From Agrypnia vestita (Eukaryota > Arthropoda > Insecta > Trichoptera > Phryganeidae): a stretch of 64,000 nucleotides of DNA. Made by a program: the position numbers and the translations under genes. The notes under the pieces are model-generated. The model saw only the letters and a program-made list of their open reading frames with translations. It was not told the origin of the DNA and searched no databases. The stretch is from contig JADDOH010023704.1 of the NCBI GenBank assembly GCA_016648135.1, positions 103,395 to 167,394 of the forward strand, given 5' to 3'. This document shows, in pieces, positions 12,330-24,621 of the stretch; position 1 is the stretch's first letter, and every line of letters starts with the position of its first letter.

Positions 12330-14629
12330 AACTTTTTCTTAAGATAAGGATTATTTAATTAATATTTGTTTCTCAGAATCTTTACTAATGCACAGCTTTT
12401 TTGCTTGTATGCGCTGCACGCCACTGGCTGTTGTAATGTTTTCGATCTCTGTTAGAAAGTGTTGAATTTATATCATCAAACACTTTAAATCTGTAAGTCA
12501 AATCTATGTATGCCTCATATAGTTGATGTTCCTCTGTACTTGTGTGACACAAGTGTTAGTATGCAAGACTGCAGAACGCGGCGTACATTAATGCTTTATG
12601 AAACTGCATTGAAAAATTGAGTCTTCATGTAACACGGCCGTGGTTTGAATATACAAAGTGAACTACAGCGTCTCAATATAAGCGAAAATAATTCCGAGCA
12701 ACTTAGAATTTTTATTCCTAGACAGGACATGTAAAAGCAGCTGGTGTGAATTAAAAATATATATATAGCAATACGTAAGTCCAATCTAGCAATATCCTTG
12801 CTCGATAGAAAAAGTGACAGGTACAAAATTAAATGTTAATTAATTAGAACATTCACCGATTGCTGCAAGGCCACGCGATACCGACCAGTTACTCGATCAT
12901 ATATTCAATCTCGGACCATTTTGAGAGCTAAACCATTTTGGAATGATGCCACAAAAAATATTGTCAATCAATTAAAGCGGGGATGTTGATTGTGAAGATG
13001 AAGATTCAAGTCCGAGTTTCGATGCGAACTGACGTTAATGAAAAATGTGAAAATAATAGTTTGATATTATTTTCAACATGGCTACTTCTTTGTCAACTAC
13101 ACGATTGGTCACATTTTCGAGATAATTTTACATTTTTAAGGAGTGTAAGATAATAAAACCGATCAATCTGGCAAAGAACATTTTTGATATTTACAGATGA
13201 GATTGAATTACCTTTTTGCAATTCAGGATATCATCGTTTTTCAATCTCAGATTGCAGTTGATTTTATCTTATCGTACCGTAATTTTAAACGCAAAAAAAA
13301 AATAGAAAGACGAAAAATCTGAAAAAATCAAAAGTGAAACCACAACGATTAAACAGAAAGAGTTACTAGGTTGGAAGCATCGAGACGTCCAGGTAGTATT
13401 GGGAGTTTAGAAAGGAGGAAAAGAAAAGAAGTCAACAATGGACAACACTTTCTTAGACCAGAATATGCCTATTAGATATGCCTCAGATATGTAATTTAGA
13501 AGAAGACAGAGGAAGGTCCAGACAAGAACATATGAAAGAAGAAGAATATTTCGTATGTATTTTACATTTATGTTATGAGGAATTGTCATCGTTCACATTC
13601 TATATCCGGCCGGAAAATAACAATTTACCGCCGGATATGGTCGGAAACGAAACACTTAACACGTTAAAAGAAATAAACGTTTTTAACCGAGAATATAAAT
13701 TTATAAACAAAAGTAATTAGGTTTCTATCACCGTTAATGACGTATTTTAAACGCAGCTTAATACGTTCAGCTGGTTGCACAGAAGAATAATTTATTACTA
13801 CGCCACCTACATTTTTATACGATCAACCTTCAAATTAAATATGATTAGCGAGGTATGCAGGAAGTGCTTATTTTGGGTATTCTTTAAAACCAGCATCTAC
13901 AAAAGGGATCAGGCCAACTAAATGCTCGACCTTGCGTGTGTCTGACCTACACTTTGTATGTAATATAATAAACAATACAATCTTGTGAAATATTACATTA
14001 ATTTGTCTGGCCGTAATGAAAAATAAATATTCACAAATAAATTGCATTTATCAAACACGTTGCATATCTGTAAGAAAACGTCGTAAACATAACAGAAACC
14101 TGTAATTATAGTAATGACAAACAGTTTTAAATGGTATTACTTTTTTAATAAACCCGCGTGCCAGTTTTAAAAAATGTAAAAAAAATAATGTCTCCATTTC
14201 AGAGATAAATGAATTATGAGTGGAAATTCATTTATGTGTAATCAAAATAGATTTCTTTAATGTGGTTAAATATTAACAGTATTAAAAAAATCGTGGTTAC
14301 TTTGCGCGAATAAAAAACATCAAAACATAAATACAACTCCAAATCGAATTTCTACGCTTTATAAAACACTTTCTTATCTCATCTTTAAATAAATTGCAAA
14401 ATTAGTTTTCGAGAAACTTTTATATAATTACATCATTAAGAAATACGGAAAAATTGTACCACGGGAAGAAAAATCATCGATAATAACATCATTAAATTAT
14501 TACATAATCTCTAAATACATTCTAAAAATTATCTACGCGTTTATATTATGTTGTACATATAATATATTAATAACCACAAAATCGCAAGTAACGACGACAT
14601 GTCTTTGTACAGTGCTATACAGCGAATGG

Positions 14630-14790
14630 TACCCACCGCATACCAGGACCGTTCTAAGAGCAAAAGATCCATATCGGTCCTACTTAATCGTCTCCAGGTT
14701 GACATTTTTTTCAACAAGCAGGATCGTGCTTCACCGCACCGGTCGTATACACCGTATACACGTTGCGAAGTGGCACGACCGCTCGAACAA
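14630..14790. repeat. Degenerate dispersed repeat, partner at about 19255-19395
   Basis: Shares ACCGTTCTA, CCATATCGG, CGTCTC(C/T)AGGTTGACATTTTTT, GCACCGGTC and a GTTGCGAAG/GTTGCGAGG ... CACG block with 19255-19395. Function and type unknown. Confidence 0.55.
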
Positions 14791-14817
14791 AGTCATTTAC
14801 TGTCACCACCTTAAAAT

Positions 14818-15220
14818 ATACAGGGGATGTCCCGTATCTCGACGTCAAGCCGAAAATGGGGTGATAAAAATGGTGTTTAAAAAAACAGTCAGTTAAAACT
14901 GGGCGAAGTATTGATTTTGAATACTTGGTTTGGTCAAAAGGTGATATGTTTTTCCAAGCTGGAGTAGTTGGCTTTGAATTTTGGACAAAAGTTTACAGAT
15001 GCCATTACTCATGTTTCACAGTAATAAAAAATTGAAGAAAAATAAAGATTTGAGCAACATGAGTGAAAAGACCGTCACAGGGTGTAGATTTTTTTGTTTT
15101 TTATTGCTTATAATTCTTAAAACACATGACTTAGATTTTTTAAAATATTTTTCTGGTAACTATTCTGATTTGGCCTATCACCCGATCTCGGCTTGACGTC
15201 GAGATACGGGACACCCGTAT
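14818..15220. mobile_element. TIR element (about 400 bp)
   Basis: Ends ATACAGGGGATGTCCCGTAT then CTCGACGTCAAGCCGA, mirrored at 15176-15220 (TCGGCTTGACGTCGAGATAC then GGGACACCCGTAT). The inverted termini span about 48 bp with small indels. The AT-rich interior shows no transposase. Confidence 0.75.
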
Positions 15221-16814
15221 GTCTTTATTGAAAAGTGCTATACACATAATTTTACTGTAATATCGATACATTTCCAAATCTGAATAAAAATTACGATTCT
15301 GGGAGCACAGATAAATCCCAGGCCGACCAATTCTTTTTGAGCCAAGACACAAACCGCCTTTTTGCGAGACTCCATATATAATTTACCGTAGTGTGTCGCT
15401 TCATATGGCCGGGACGGTAGATTAATTGGACTGCGGTAGAACACTCCATTTTTATGATAATATATAGTATTAATATTAAAACATATGTTTTACGAGAACA
15501 CTACCAGATTGCTTTCCGCTGGTATATTTTAATATTTTTACGCTTACAGGTTAATGTTTCATATATAGGAAATTGTTTTAATATTGGACAATGTCTTATC
15601 TTTATACAAATTCTGATAACCACGAAATCGATCCTTGGGTATTTCAATAGAGCGAGAACGAATACATTCAAATATGTAAGAATTAATGAATTATTATATC
15701 GCAGAATGATACGCTATCATGTCGTTTTTTGCGATAAGACATAATTAAAGCTGATAATAAAATATCGAATATCAGCAGCACCGCATGCCGAATTCGTAAT
15801 AATTTACTATCGATAAAATATTTTAACGATGAATCATTTTTAAGTCCATTCAACGTTTTTTCATTATGTTTTTAAAAATAAGGTATTAGTATCCTAAACT
15901 AGTGCCATTTGCTAGGCTTACGAGACATCGGCAGAATATTGCACGTGTTAAACGCATTAATTTAAAATATTAAAAAATGAATAAACCATAATGATTTGTA
16001 ACAGCGACCGGTCTCGATACCATTGCATCTTCGTTAGGACTGATGCGTTTCATACATTAAATACAGAGGTGTAGGGAGGAGATTGTTAGAGACATTGAAA
16101 TGAGGCATGTATTAAATAACGGATTCTTTGTTAAATGCAAATTAACCGGTCGGGTGCCGAAGCGCAGATCTGCGCGATAACTTTTGTACTCTCTATGTGC
16201 CGGAGCGCAGACACGTATGCGAATTCAGCCTATTTTATCTGCGTTTATGGGTTTTTAAAGCTTATCATTCGTTGCATCTCAAGTTTTTTAATGAATGAAC
16301 GAGTTCTATTTGTCAAGTAACCTCATTTGCCGCGCAAACCGGACAAAAAATGACGTCTTCGAACCACGCATTAATTGTGTTATTTGTCTGTTAAAAAAAG
16401 TGTTTTTTTTTTAAATAAAAAGTGTTAAAATTAAGTATTTTTATATTCTTTGATATATTTAGAACCAAAATATTGAAATGCAATATTTTTAGTGTTATTG
16501 CTTCCATGGTTTTATTCGATAAACATGTTCATAATTAATGAATAAGTAATTATTGTACAAGCAATTATTGAAAAATAAGTAATTATTATTGAAGTCTGTA
16601 TATTGAGAAACCAGAAACTGCAACTCTTTAGTGATTATTATTGATTTTAACATGAATATAACCATCACAAAAAAGTGTCTAAAAAACAGAAATTGTGCGC
16701 GAAATTGCGCGGCAGACAGGGTACATTTCGCGTTACGTACGGCCGGCACACGACCGGTAAAAAAATAGATACGCGGTACACGGAATATGCCTCACATCAA
16801 TATTCATATTATGT

Positions 16815-16890
16815 ATTTTCAAACTAATGAGATTCGAACTCACAACCGATGGATCACTAGGCCATTGTATTATCCATCAGACCACAACAA
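16815..16890 (-). repeat. tRNA-derived SINE head
   Basis: Minus strand reads GTGGTCTGATGGAT (A-box region), then a perfect B box GAGTTCGAATCTC (16841-16829). Acceptor-stem complementarity is absent, so not a functional tRNA. Confidence 0.65.
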
Positions 16891-17173
16891 ACTTTTAATT
16901 TATTATATTAGATTTAATGTTGATAGATTTTTGATTTCTAAATTATCTAACCTAACGTCTCTATTCTGTGTGGGTAATATTTAAATACCCTTTTTTTATT
17001 AAATGTGTATCCTGTCTCTAAAATATGGTTTGAGAACTCTGTAAAATTATTGTCAAACCAATTGAACACATTGATTATTTTGAACATCAAAACTATTCGA
17101 TGTTAAAAATAACCAATGTGGTTTATGCAAAGTTTATTTAAATTAATAATGTCCAACGCTATAAACATCATTA

Positions 17174-17429
17174 ATATCGTCGATGTATATATAATTAAGC
17201 CTATGTGCCGTTTTAGTACATTCTGAGATAAAGGAACTTTAAAAAATAATTGCACAGACTAGATTTATAAAAAATATTTTAAATAATTACTAGGCAGACT
17301 TGCCAGATGAACGGCAATGTTTTTTTTAGTATATCTCTATTATTTATATGAAAAATTGACAAATTGATTCATGCATATGAGAATGTATTAAACGGCACAT
17401 AGGCTTAATTATACATACAGCGACGATAT
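17174..17429. mobile_element. TIR element (256 bp)
   Basis: ATATCGTCGATGTATATATA then ATTAAGCCTATGTGCCGTTT at the left; the right end (about 17375-17429) is its inverse (AAACGGCACATAGGCTTAAT ... CGACGATAT). Arms about 55 bp. No coding capacity. Confidence 0.8.
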
Positions 17430-18972
17430 ACTATATGTGGACATTGATAGCTTTTCCATACAAGGCCGCTAGCTGTCGACGTTTGGAAATAGGTAATACA
17501 TTCAAGGTAAGCCGTTACTATCGATTGCACCCTTCTAATTGCACATTACGCAGGTAATGTAAAAGAGGGAGGCTGGGGGGTGGATCGATCGGGGGGTTAA
17601 TTACACCACTGTTTCACTCTAATGTTGGCCGAGCGCGGTCTAACGTTACCCCGGCCACATTTTGCCCTTCTTTTGTGCTTATTTGCAAAGGAGACGTATT
17701 ATACGGCGGGGTCCATGGCATCCGCGAGGCCGCGTGGGAGGAAAAGATTAATCCGAGTCTCGACAAGACCCGAAGGATGAAACGCAATTGCCAGGGTCGC
17801 TTGTGTACCTTTTTATTTCCAGTGGAGACTACACACAACGCTAATATCTCGTGTTTAATGTAATTTGAAAAGAAACATTGTTGCATTAATATTTATTTTA
17901 AAAGCGAGCATAATATAAAATTAATTTAATTATACACAATAAAGCAGACAAACCATAATAAAACAAGTATTAGTGCAAATAAAAGGGTCGCGCTGGGTAG
18001 CATTTGGTAAACAAAAACATATTATATTCAAAGCAAAAATTTCACAATTGAAGCACTATGATTATTTACATGAACAAGTCTTGAATCAGCCCTTCCTCTT
18101 AAGTCGTAATCTTCCGAATAACAAAGTTGAAAATAGGCTGGGCAACTCAAGAAATGACAATTTCAGTGGAGGAAATAATGCTAGAATGGAGGCAGTAATG
18201 GAATTCGACACGTAGGTCGCCCTCCGGATGAGATAAGACCGCAGGAAGTACCTGGATGCGAAGATCAGAAGAATAGCCGTCACTAGGAGACCTCTATCTA
18301 GCAGAGGATGACCGTCAATTGTTATTGACTTTTATTTCGTGTGATTATTAACTCTCACGGGATGTTTTAGTGAATGAAACTAAATCGAGAATAAAATCTC
18401 CCACAGCGGAAGGGTCGCTTGGTTCGTCGCTTGGGTACCAATGCGGGAAACGATAAGTATCGTAGATTATAATCTGCGAGATCTCTTTTATAGGAATTTT
18501 CTTCGACGTTTTTTAACGATGCTCCAGATGTCGCGTCATTGTCAGTCATCAAAGGTTGTTTATAAAATCAAACCGTTAATTTAGAAATGCGGAACGGAAT
18601 CCAAAAAGGTTGATTCAGACATTGGGCGGTTTGGACACCAGCCCACAAGGTGACTGCCAAATTAGATAACCGGGCAAATGATTTAGAATAATTGGTCTGC
18701 AGACGAGTGCTGGGGCACCGGTACGGATCGCCCACAATTTTGGAAGCCGACATCATCCTGGCTTGGAAGTAATATCATGAATTTCAGCTGGAAACTTTCT
18801 TAATCTTTTGTAATCCGTTGGCGACAATATGTCGCCAAATTAAATTCCTTTGTAACTTCGTTTTTCGACTATATAGATGTATTTTTTCTCAGAAAAAGTT
18901 CCTAGTACCAATAAGCGCAGGTGTAAACACATTACATCAGTTTTGTACAGATATTGTTGTTCATATTTATCA

Positions 18973-19200
18973 CTAGCTGTAACCAGTCAAAATGAAGGAA
19001 CATTGGTTCGCGTCTTTGCTAAGCCCTAGTATATATTTATAGGATCTTTTCGACGGCCCACGGCGACAGCAACTGCAAGCGGCGGGTTCGGGTTTGCTGG
19101 CCCGGGGTTCAAGCCCCATTTCCGGCCGTTTTTTTTTGCCGTGGATTCCAACTAAATTGACGGACAGACAACGAAATTATTGTGTTTGATCATTTATGGA
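18973..19200 (+). repeat. SINE-like family 2, copy 2
   Basis: TAGCTGTAACCAGTC, GCGTCTTTGCTAAGCCCTAG, GGCCCACGGCGAC, then GCTGGCCCGGGGTTCAAGCC (B-box-like) and GACAACGAAATTATTGTGT. Lacks part of the front seen in the 10918 and 28764 copies. Confidence 0.65.
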
Positions 19201-19254
19201 TGCGCTTAAAATAAATCGATTTATATTTTAGTGACGTAATAAACTGGATACCCA

Positions 19255-19395
19255 CGCTTACCCAGAACCGTTCTACAATCCCATATCGGCTCCGTTCATT
19301 CGTCTCTAGGTTGACATTTTTTGCAAGACCGTGCTGCCCCGCACCGGTCTTTTAACCGTTGCGAGGCAGCACGGTCGCCAGTGCAAACCCATTCG
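19255..19395. repeat. Degenerate dispersed repeat, partner at about 14630-14790
   Basis: See partner: CCGTTCTACAATCCCATATC, TCTCTAGGTTGACATTTTTT, GCACCGGTC. This copy also holds a self-complementary GACCGTGCTGC/GCAGCACGGTC hairpin. Confidence 0.55.
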
Positions 19396-21216
19396 CAGCC
19401 CGACCACAATGCTCATCAACTTTTTTATTAGAAATCAAGAAAACATACATAAAATATATATACATAAGAGGATATAAATAAGTAAAAAAAAAACATTATT
19501 TTTGACATTATTTTTTATGGATTCTTTTTGTACTTATCAAACACACTGCGCGGACGATCGGTCGACCCCTTTGCCATTGCCGATTTTACGCGGCGGAAGA
19601 TCCGCGCGGTGTAGCGCCGGTCTTATACGAAAGATGGTCTTGTATTATAAGAAGTCGAATTTGAATGACAAAATCAGCGACGACCAATCTGACGAAGATA
19701 TCGAAAAATCGGTTGATTCTGGATAGAACTAACATCTGTATTTTTTCTATAATTTTTCCGTCTCGGGGAAACATTGAGTCGGGTAATAAAAGCAGCAACA
19801 CGGTGTTCCGCGAGAGATCGTTGCCAGCGCGCGCTATCGCATTTTCACCGCCGAGAGTGAAACGGCCGCGAAACCCGATAACGCCGGGGAATCGCGATAC
19901 GCGATACCTCGGATGAAACGTGAACAGTTAGTTATTCCGCAAGACGGGTAGCCGGCGGGGACCTACCTGCCGGCGAGTGGTCAAGTTGACGGCCGGCGGT
20001 GGGCGGTGGGCGCCCGTCTCCGGACGGGACGCGTATCCAGAACATCCGCAACGAAGGAAGTTAGTAATAATATTAACCAGTATAACGCGGGGGTGACCAG
20101 AGTTGGATACCACAAGTTTTTAATGTTTCATTTTAACAACAATAATATTCATATAATAATTTTTAGACATTTTACAAAATAGGTAAAGCACCAACTTTGA
20201 TAGTAAGATGAATAAATATAGTCATACGGTGAACCCATCAATATTCGTCCTGTTTTTTCAAAAAAAATATTTGATATTCGCCAGACCCACCCTACCACGT
20301 GAGTCAGTCAGTCTCGGGCGGTGATTTGCGTGTGAGTTTGCCAATTTTCGCAGCTATAAAACAATCACAACTTGACTATCCTTGCAAACAATAGCCTAAC
20401 CACTATAAAATAAAAATTCAACAACATTCCTTATTTTTTTCATCCAAAAGGTATTTTTTTTACGTTTGTGTAGACTTACAGTATATTTAAAGCATCATAA
20501 TACATGTTAAAACACAACAGGTTAATTCTGTGGAAACTTGTAAGATGGTCTCTATACTGTTCAATAATCATGTATAATCTCTTTATATGTACTGTTAGTT
20601 TCCCATAAATAAATAAATAAATAACGAGTTGTGGTTATTACGCAAATAAAATGTATTTGCGATCATTTCCAAAGATCGATTTTCGAGTTAACATTTCGTT
20701 TGTTAAATTCGGGGCTGGGAACTGAGTATCCAACCACTTTTGATTAATTCCTTGGGAAAAATTCGCCTTTTTGATATTCATTCTTCCCTCGGGAACGGAT
20801 TAATGACGAATATTGAAGGTCCACTGTAATACCTACTTAAAACTAAAGTGAGAATCGTTAAAAGGATTTAAAAAGGATGGCTTAGGTGCTTTTGTCACGG
20901 TGAAAGAACGAATGGGCAGAGAATGATAAGATGAATTTATACCGAGTGTTGACGACTCTAGAAGTAGAGGAAAACTTCGCACGATCAGGTAAACAAGATA
21001 CTGGAGGATGGTCCTGTTCAAAGGCTCATCTAGCTCGCATGACAAGATGGATGAGGCGTGAGTTGTGTGTCAGGACAGAAAGTGTGGCGCTACATCCTCT
21101 CTATCTTCCGCAGAAAAACGGCTTGGTGGTGAATTAGTTCTTTTTTTCCGTACATTTATTTAAATAAGATTTCATCTTATCAATAATAGTTATAGTCCTC
21201 AAAAACTACAGTCAAA

Positions 21217-21459
21217 TGTGGGGTATAAAAGCAAAGGCAATTGAATGCAGTCACCGAGAATTACTAATTTAAATTATACTGAATTATAGATTTTGGAAGG
21301 GGTCGTTTTGTATCTTTTCCTTCCAAAATCATGTGTCCTATAAATTTATAGGCTATGTTTCCTATAAAATCTCGAATTCAGTACATTATAAATTAATAAT
21401 CCTCGATGACTGCATTAATTTTTATTTGGATATTGCTGCCTTTGCTTTTGTACCCCACA
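21217..21459. mobile_element. Inverted-repeat element (243 bp)
   Basis: Left arm TGTGGGGTATAAAAGCAAAG ... TGCAGTCACCGAG ... TACTGAATT is mirrored on the right (AATTCAGTAC ... CTCGATGACTGCA ... CTTTGCTTTTGTACCCCACA), with an internal 20-bp indel. Arms about 90 bp. Non-coding. Confidence 0.75.
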
Positions 21460-21806
21460 AATGATCTGTTGAAAACATTAATCTATTAAACCATCGTGAA
21501 TTTCTAAAATAAATAAAATTTCGATGTATTATACATAACATTTCTGTAAACCTGATTCTAGTTTTACACGATGTAAAATAATACGGCACAATTGTTGGGA
21601 CTTGTAAATAAAATCTCCGATTCCAGCTGTGTCAAAATGTATTTTCTGTACGGATTAGAGGTAAAATTGAAAAACCCCTTGATGTAAGGGTTGTCGGAAT
21701 TCTGGGTGGGTAGCACTCTAAATGATTAAAATAACTCGGATATAAATTGTTTAGCGACCGAAGTAGGGTTCTGTCGAACCGTAGGGAAATATTTTGACTT
21801 TACTAA

Positions 21807-21949
21807 GGGCCGGTTGTTTCAAGTTGGATGAAAGTAAGCGTTCGTTTAAAGCATAGATTTTTGCGTTCTCCACCAATCAGACGATCCGTTTTCGTAAATA
21901 TCTGCTTTAAACGAACGCTTACTTTAATCCAACTTGAAACAACCGGCCC
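21807..21949. mobile_element. Harbinger-type MITE with TAA target duplication
   Basis: Terminal inverted repeats of about 47 bp (GGGCCGGTTGTTTCAAGTTG ... AAGTAAGCGTTCGTTTAAAGCA) with few differences, 143 bp in all. It is flanked by TAA on both sides (21804-21806, 21950-21952). A 3-bp TWA target site is the PIF/Harbinger signature. No transposase. Confidence 0.85.
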
Positions 21950-22397
21950 TAAGAACATTTCATCAACATTTTTTGGGATCCAATCTGCCAATTCTCGTAA
22001 GGTGAATAGTTGCCGGTTAAAATCGTACCGTGTCACCATCAATCGGACCTTCATCGCATCACGTGTGGCATCGGGCGATCGATGGTGACTGACGCAGAAT
22101 GCGATCCTCAATGTCACGGCTGACACCCTTCACGCTTCGGCGCCCGGCGGCGCGCACGAGCGGAGGGCGCGCCGGTCAATTCGGCGTTTATTCGCGTCAA
22201 TGATCCAATTTGCCGGCTTCCGCTCGCCAGGACTGGATGCGAGATATATCAGAACAAGCATTCAGTTGTATACTAGCTAGAATGCAGTTTTAATCGAACA
22301 ATACTTTGGCACTGCATTGAAAAAATTGTGATGAGATGGACATGCGGCGACATCTTTTGGGACGCCATCAAACTTTCTATCTAAATACGCGCCGATT

Positions 22398-22439
22398 CAA
22401 TTGGTTTCCGAATAACATGTGATATTCGGAAACCAATTG
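22398..22439. repeat. Short perfect palindrome
   Basis: 17-nt perfect arms CAATTGGTTTCCGAATA / TATTCGGAAACCAATTG with an 8-nt centre. Confidence 0.9.
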
Positions 22440-23716
22440 TTGAAAAAAATATTTATTATATTATTAAATGATAATTCATGACGTCGAAGAAAAAGTTGAA
22501 GATTGAACACACCAGACGCTACAGATAGATAGCATCTGAAAAACTGCGTATGATTCGTGAGCTATCATTAATTGTCTATAGAATATATTATCTAGTTATA
22601 GCTAGACCGCATTCAAAAGAATGTGCGCAAAAAATATGTGTGTTGTTACGATGCATAAAATGAACGCGAAAGAGGTTTTTCTAGTAGGTAACATTTTTTA
22701 AACTAAAAAAGATATATTTATTTGGAATATCACACTGAGGCTTGTAATACAGGCTTGCCAGGCAACTTTCCCCCCCTTTTTTCTTACCGGACAAAGCTAG
22801 GGAATGGTCTTTTCATTGTGGTCGACCTAATCCATAAATATTTCGATGCTCTTATATTATGGCAATATTTTTACGAATTTCACGAAAAAGTTAAAATACT
22901 CAAGGGAATAAAATAACATTTCTGTTCATAAATAATAAATTTTCTTCTAAAATGTAAGATAAAAAAGTCAGAACTGAGTAAAAATACTTTGAAACTGAAA
23001 AAGAAAAGTTAAAGATTAAATTTGTACTGTCAAACTTTACGAAAGTTTCCATGTGTTATTTACAAAATAATAATACTTCGATCAGAAAATGTACACCATA
23101 GAAGAGATTTCATCTAGATGAAAATTACTCAATTTTCTAGGAAAACCCATTCAAGAATCCGGAATCGGTTACGAGGGTACATTAAAAGTTATTTCCGAAC
23201 GTTGTTGACTTAATCCAACATAACTCCAAGCTCCCCTAGCCTACGAGGCTACACAATTCTCTTTTATGAGCCGTCCCGATTCGACCAGAGCCGGAAATTA
23301 ATCGGGCGTTTCGGCGAAATGGTGATTTCTCTCGTAGACCGAAATCGTGACCGAGCGAGACGCTCTCTCCTTTTCCCTTTGGTGGCGACACTCCGGCTAG
23401 CAACTGTACCGACAACCGGTCGGGCCGGATGAAGAAGTTGTAATAGGATTAAATCCGGCCACATTGAAAATTTGTTGAGGTAACCATGGTCATTGTTTTT
23501 AATTAGCGGATTAATGGTATTGTGTAATTCCGAGAGTTGAACAGATCTTCAAGCGAAAGTCCTTTCGATTTTTAAGGTGACAACTTCAAATTAATCATGC
23601 TTTCTACACGGTGTCCGGAAACTCGTGTTCATAGGCGAAAAGTGTATCTCTTCAAACTCGTATTTTTATCGAAACAAATTAAAAAGATACAAATTTTACG
23701 TATCTGTATAAAATAT

Positions 23717-23790
23717 ATACCACTGGGACTCGAAACCGGAAAGTCATGCTGCTGGTAGACAGCATTACCAATTACGCCACAGGAATGCTA
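23717..23790 (-). repeat. tRNA-derived SINE head
   Basis: Minus strand: TGGCGTAATTGGTAATGC (A-box region) and GGTTTCGAGTCCC (B box, 23737-23725), 74 nt in all, bounded by AT-rich DNA. The acceptor stem is weak, so a SINE relic rather than a tRNA gene. Confidence 0.65.
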
Positions 23791-23966
23791 TAAATTATTA
23801 TTAAATTTTATTTTTCATTAATAGGTTTCCTTACAGCCGAATATTCGTACACATCACCGATATAACTAGACAGTCTTTGGCCAATTACAAGAAACCTTAA
23901 GTTTACAGGAGTAAGTACGATAAATGTGTATGTTAGCTAGTAATTCAAGTAGTCAGGTAGTAAGAC

Positions 23967-23967
<1 letters not shown>

Positions 23968-24007
<40 letters not shown>

Positions 24008-24028
24008 GTGTGTGTTTGTGTGTGTGCA
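23968..24028. repeat. (TG)n microsatellite
   Basis: About 17 uninterrupted TG units followed by broken TG repeats. It creates a spurious Cys/Val open frame. It lies about 370 bp from PP1 exon 3, in the intron on its 5' side in the gene sense only if counted beyond 24611; it is in fact downstream of the exon in the gene sense. Confidence 0.9.
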
Positions 24029-24393
24029 TGCACGGGCGCATGTGCGAGAGGAAATGTGTCACTTCGCAAATTTATCCCTAACAGTAAAAAGCTCAAAACT
24101 TAAACAAAAAACGTTTAAATCTGCAAGAGTCAAGTTACATGTGTCAAGAACACGGTTAATTTTGATCTTACTGAGACATCAATTTTTTTTCCATTGGAAT
24201 GATATTGCTAAAGCAGTGTAGCAACAATAGAACGTTCTGAATTCAAATCTCGGTGCAAAGTATGTTTTTGAGTATGTCTTACCAGGTAATTTATCTATTT
24301 TTTTAATTATCAAATAACTCTACCAGATAAGACAGGCTTTACTGTCAAGCGGTCATCATCTCCAAGACACGGTCTGAATTACAAGAGGACTCA

Positions 24394-24621
<228 letters not shown>

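Noticed and set aside
16815..16890. Possible functional tRNA gene
   Set aside because: B box is perfect but the acceptor stem halves do not pair; treated as a SINE head.
20931..21137. Frame with KAHLARMTRWM resembling a LINE C-terminal motif
   Set aside because: Match too weak and surrounding sequence not consistent with a LINE.
23970..24221. Cys/Val-rich frame at the TG repeat
   Set aside because: Direct translation of a microsatellite.
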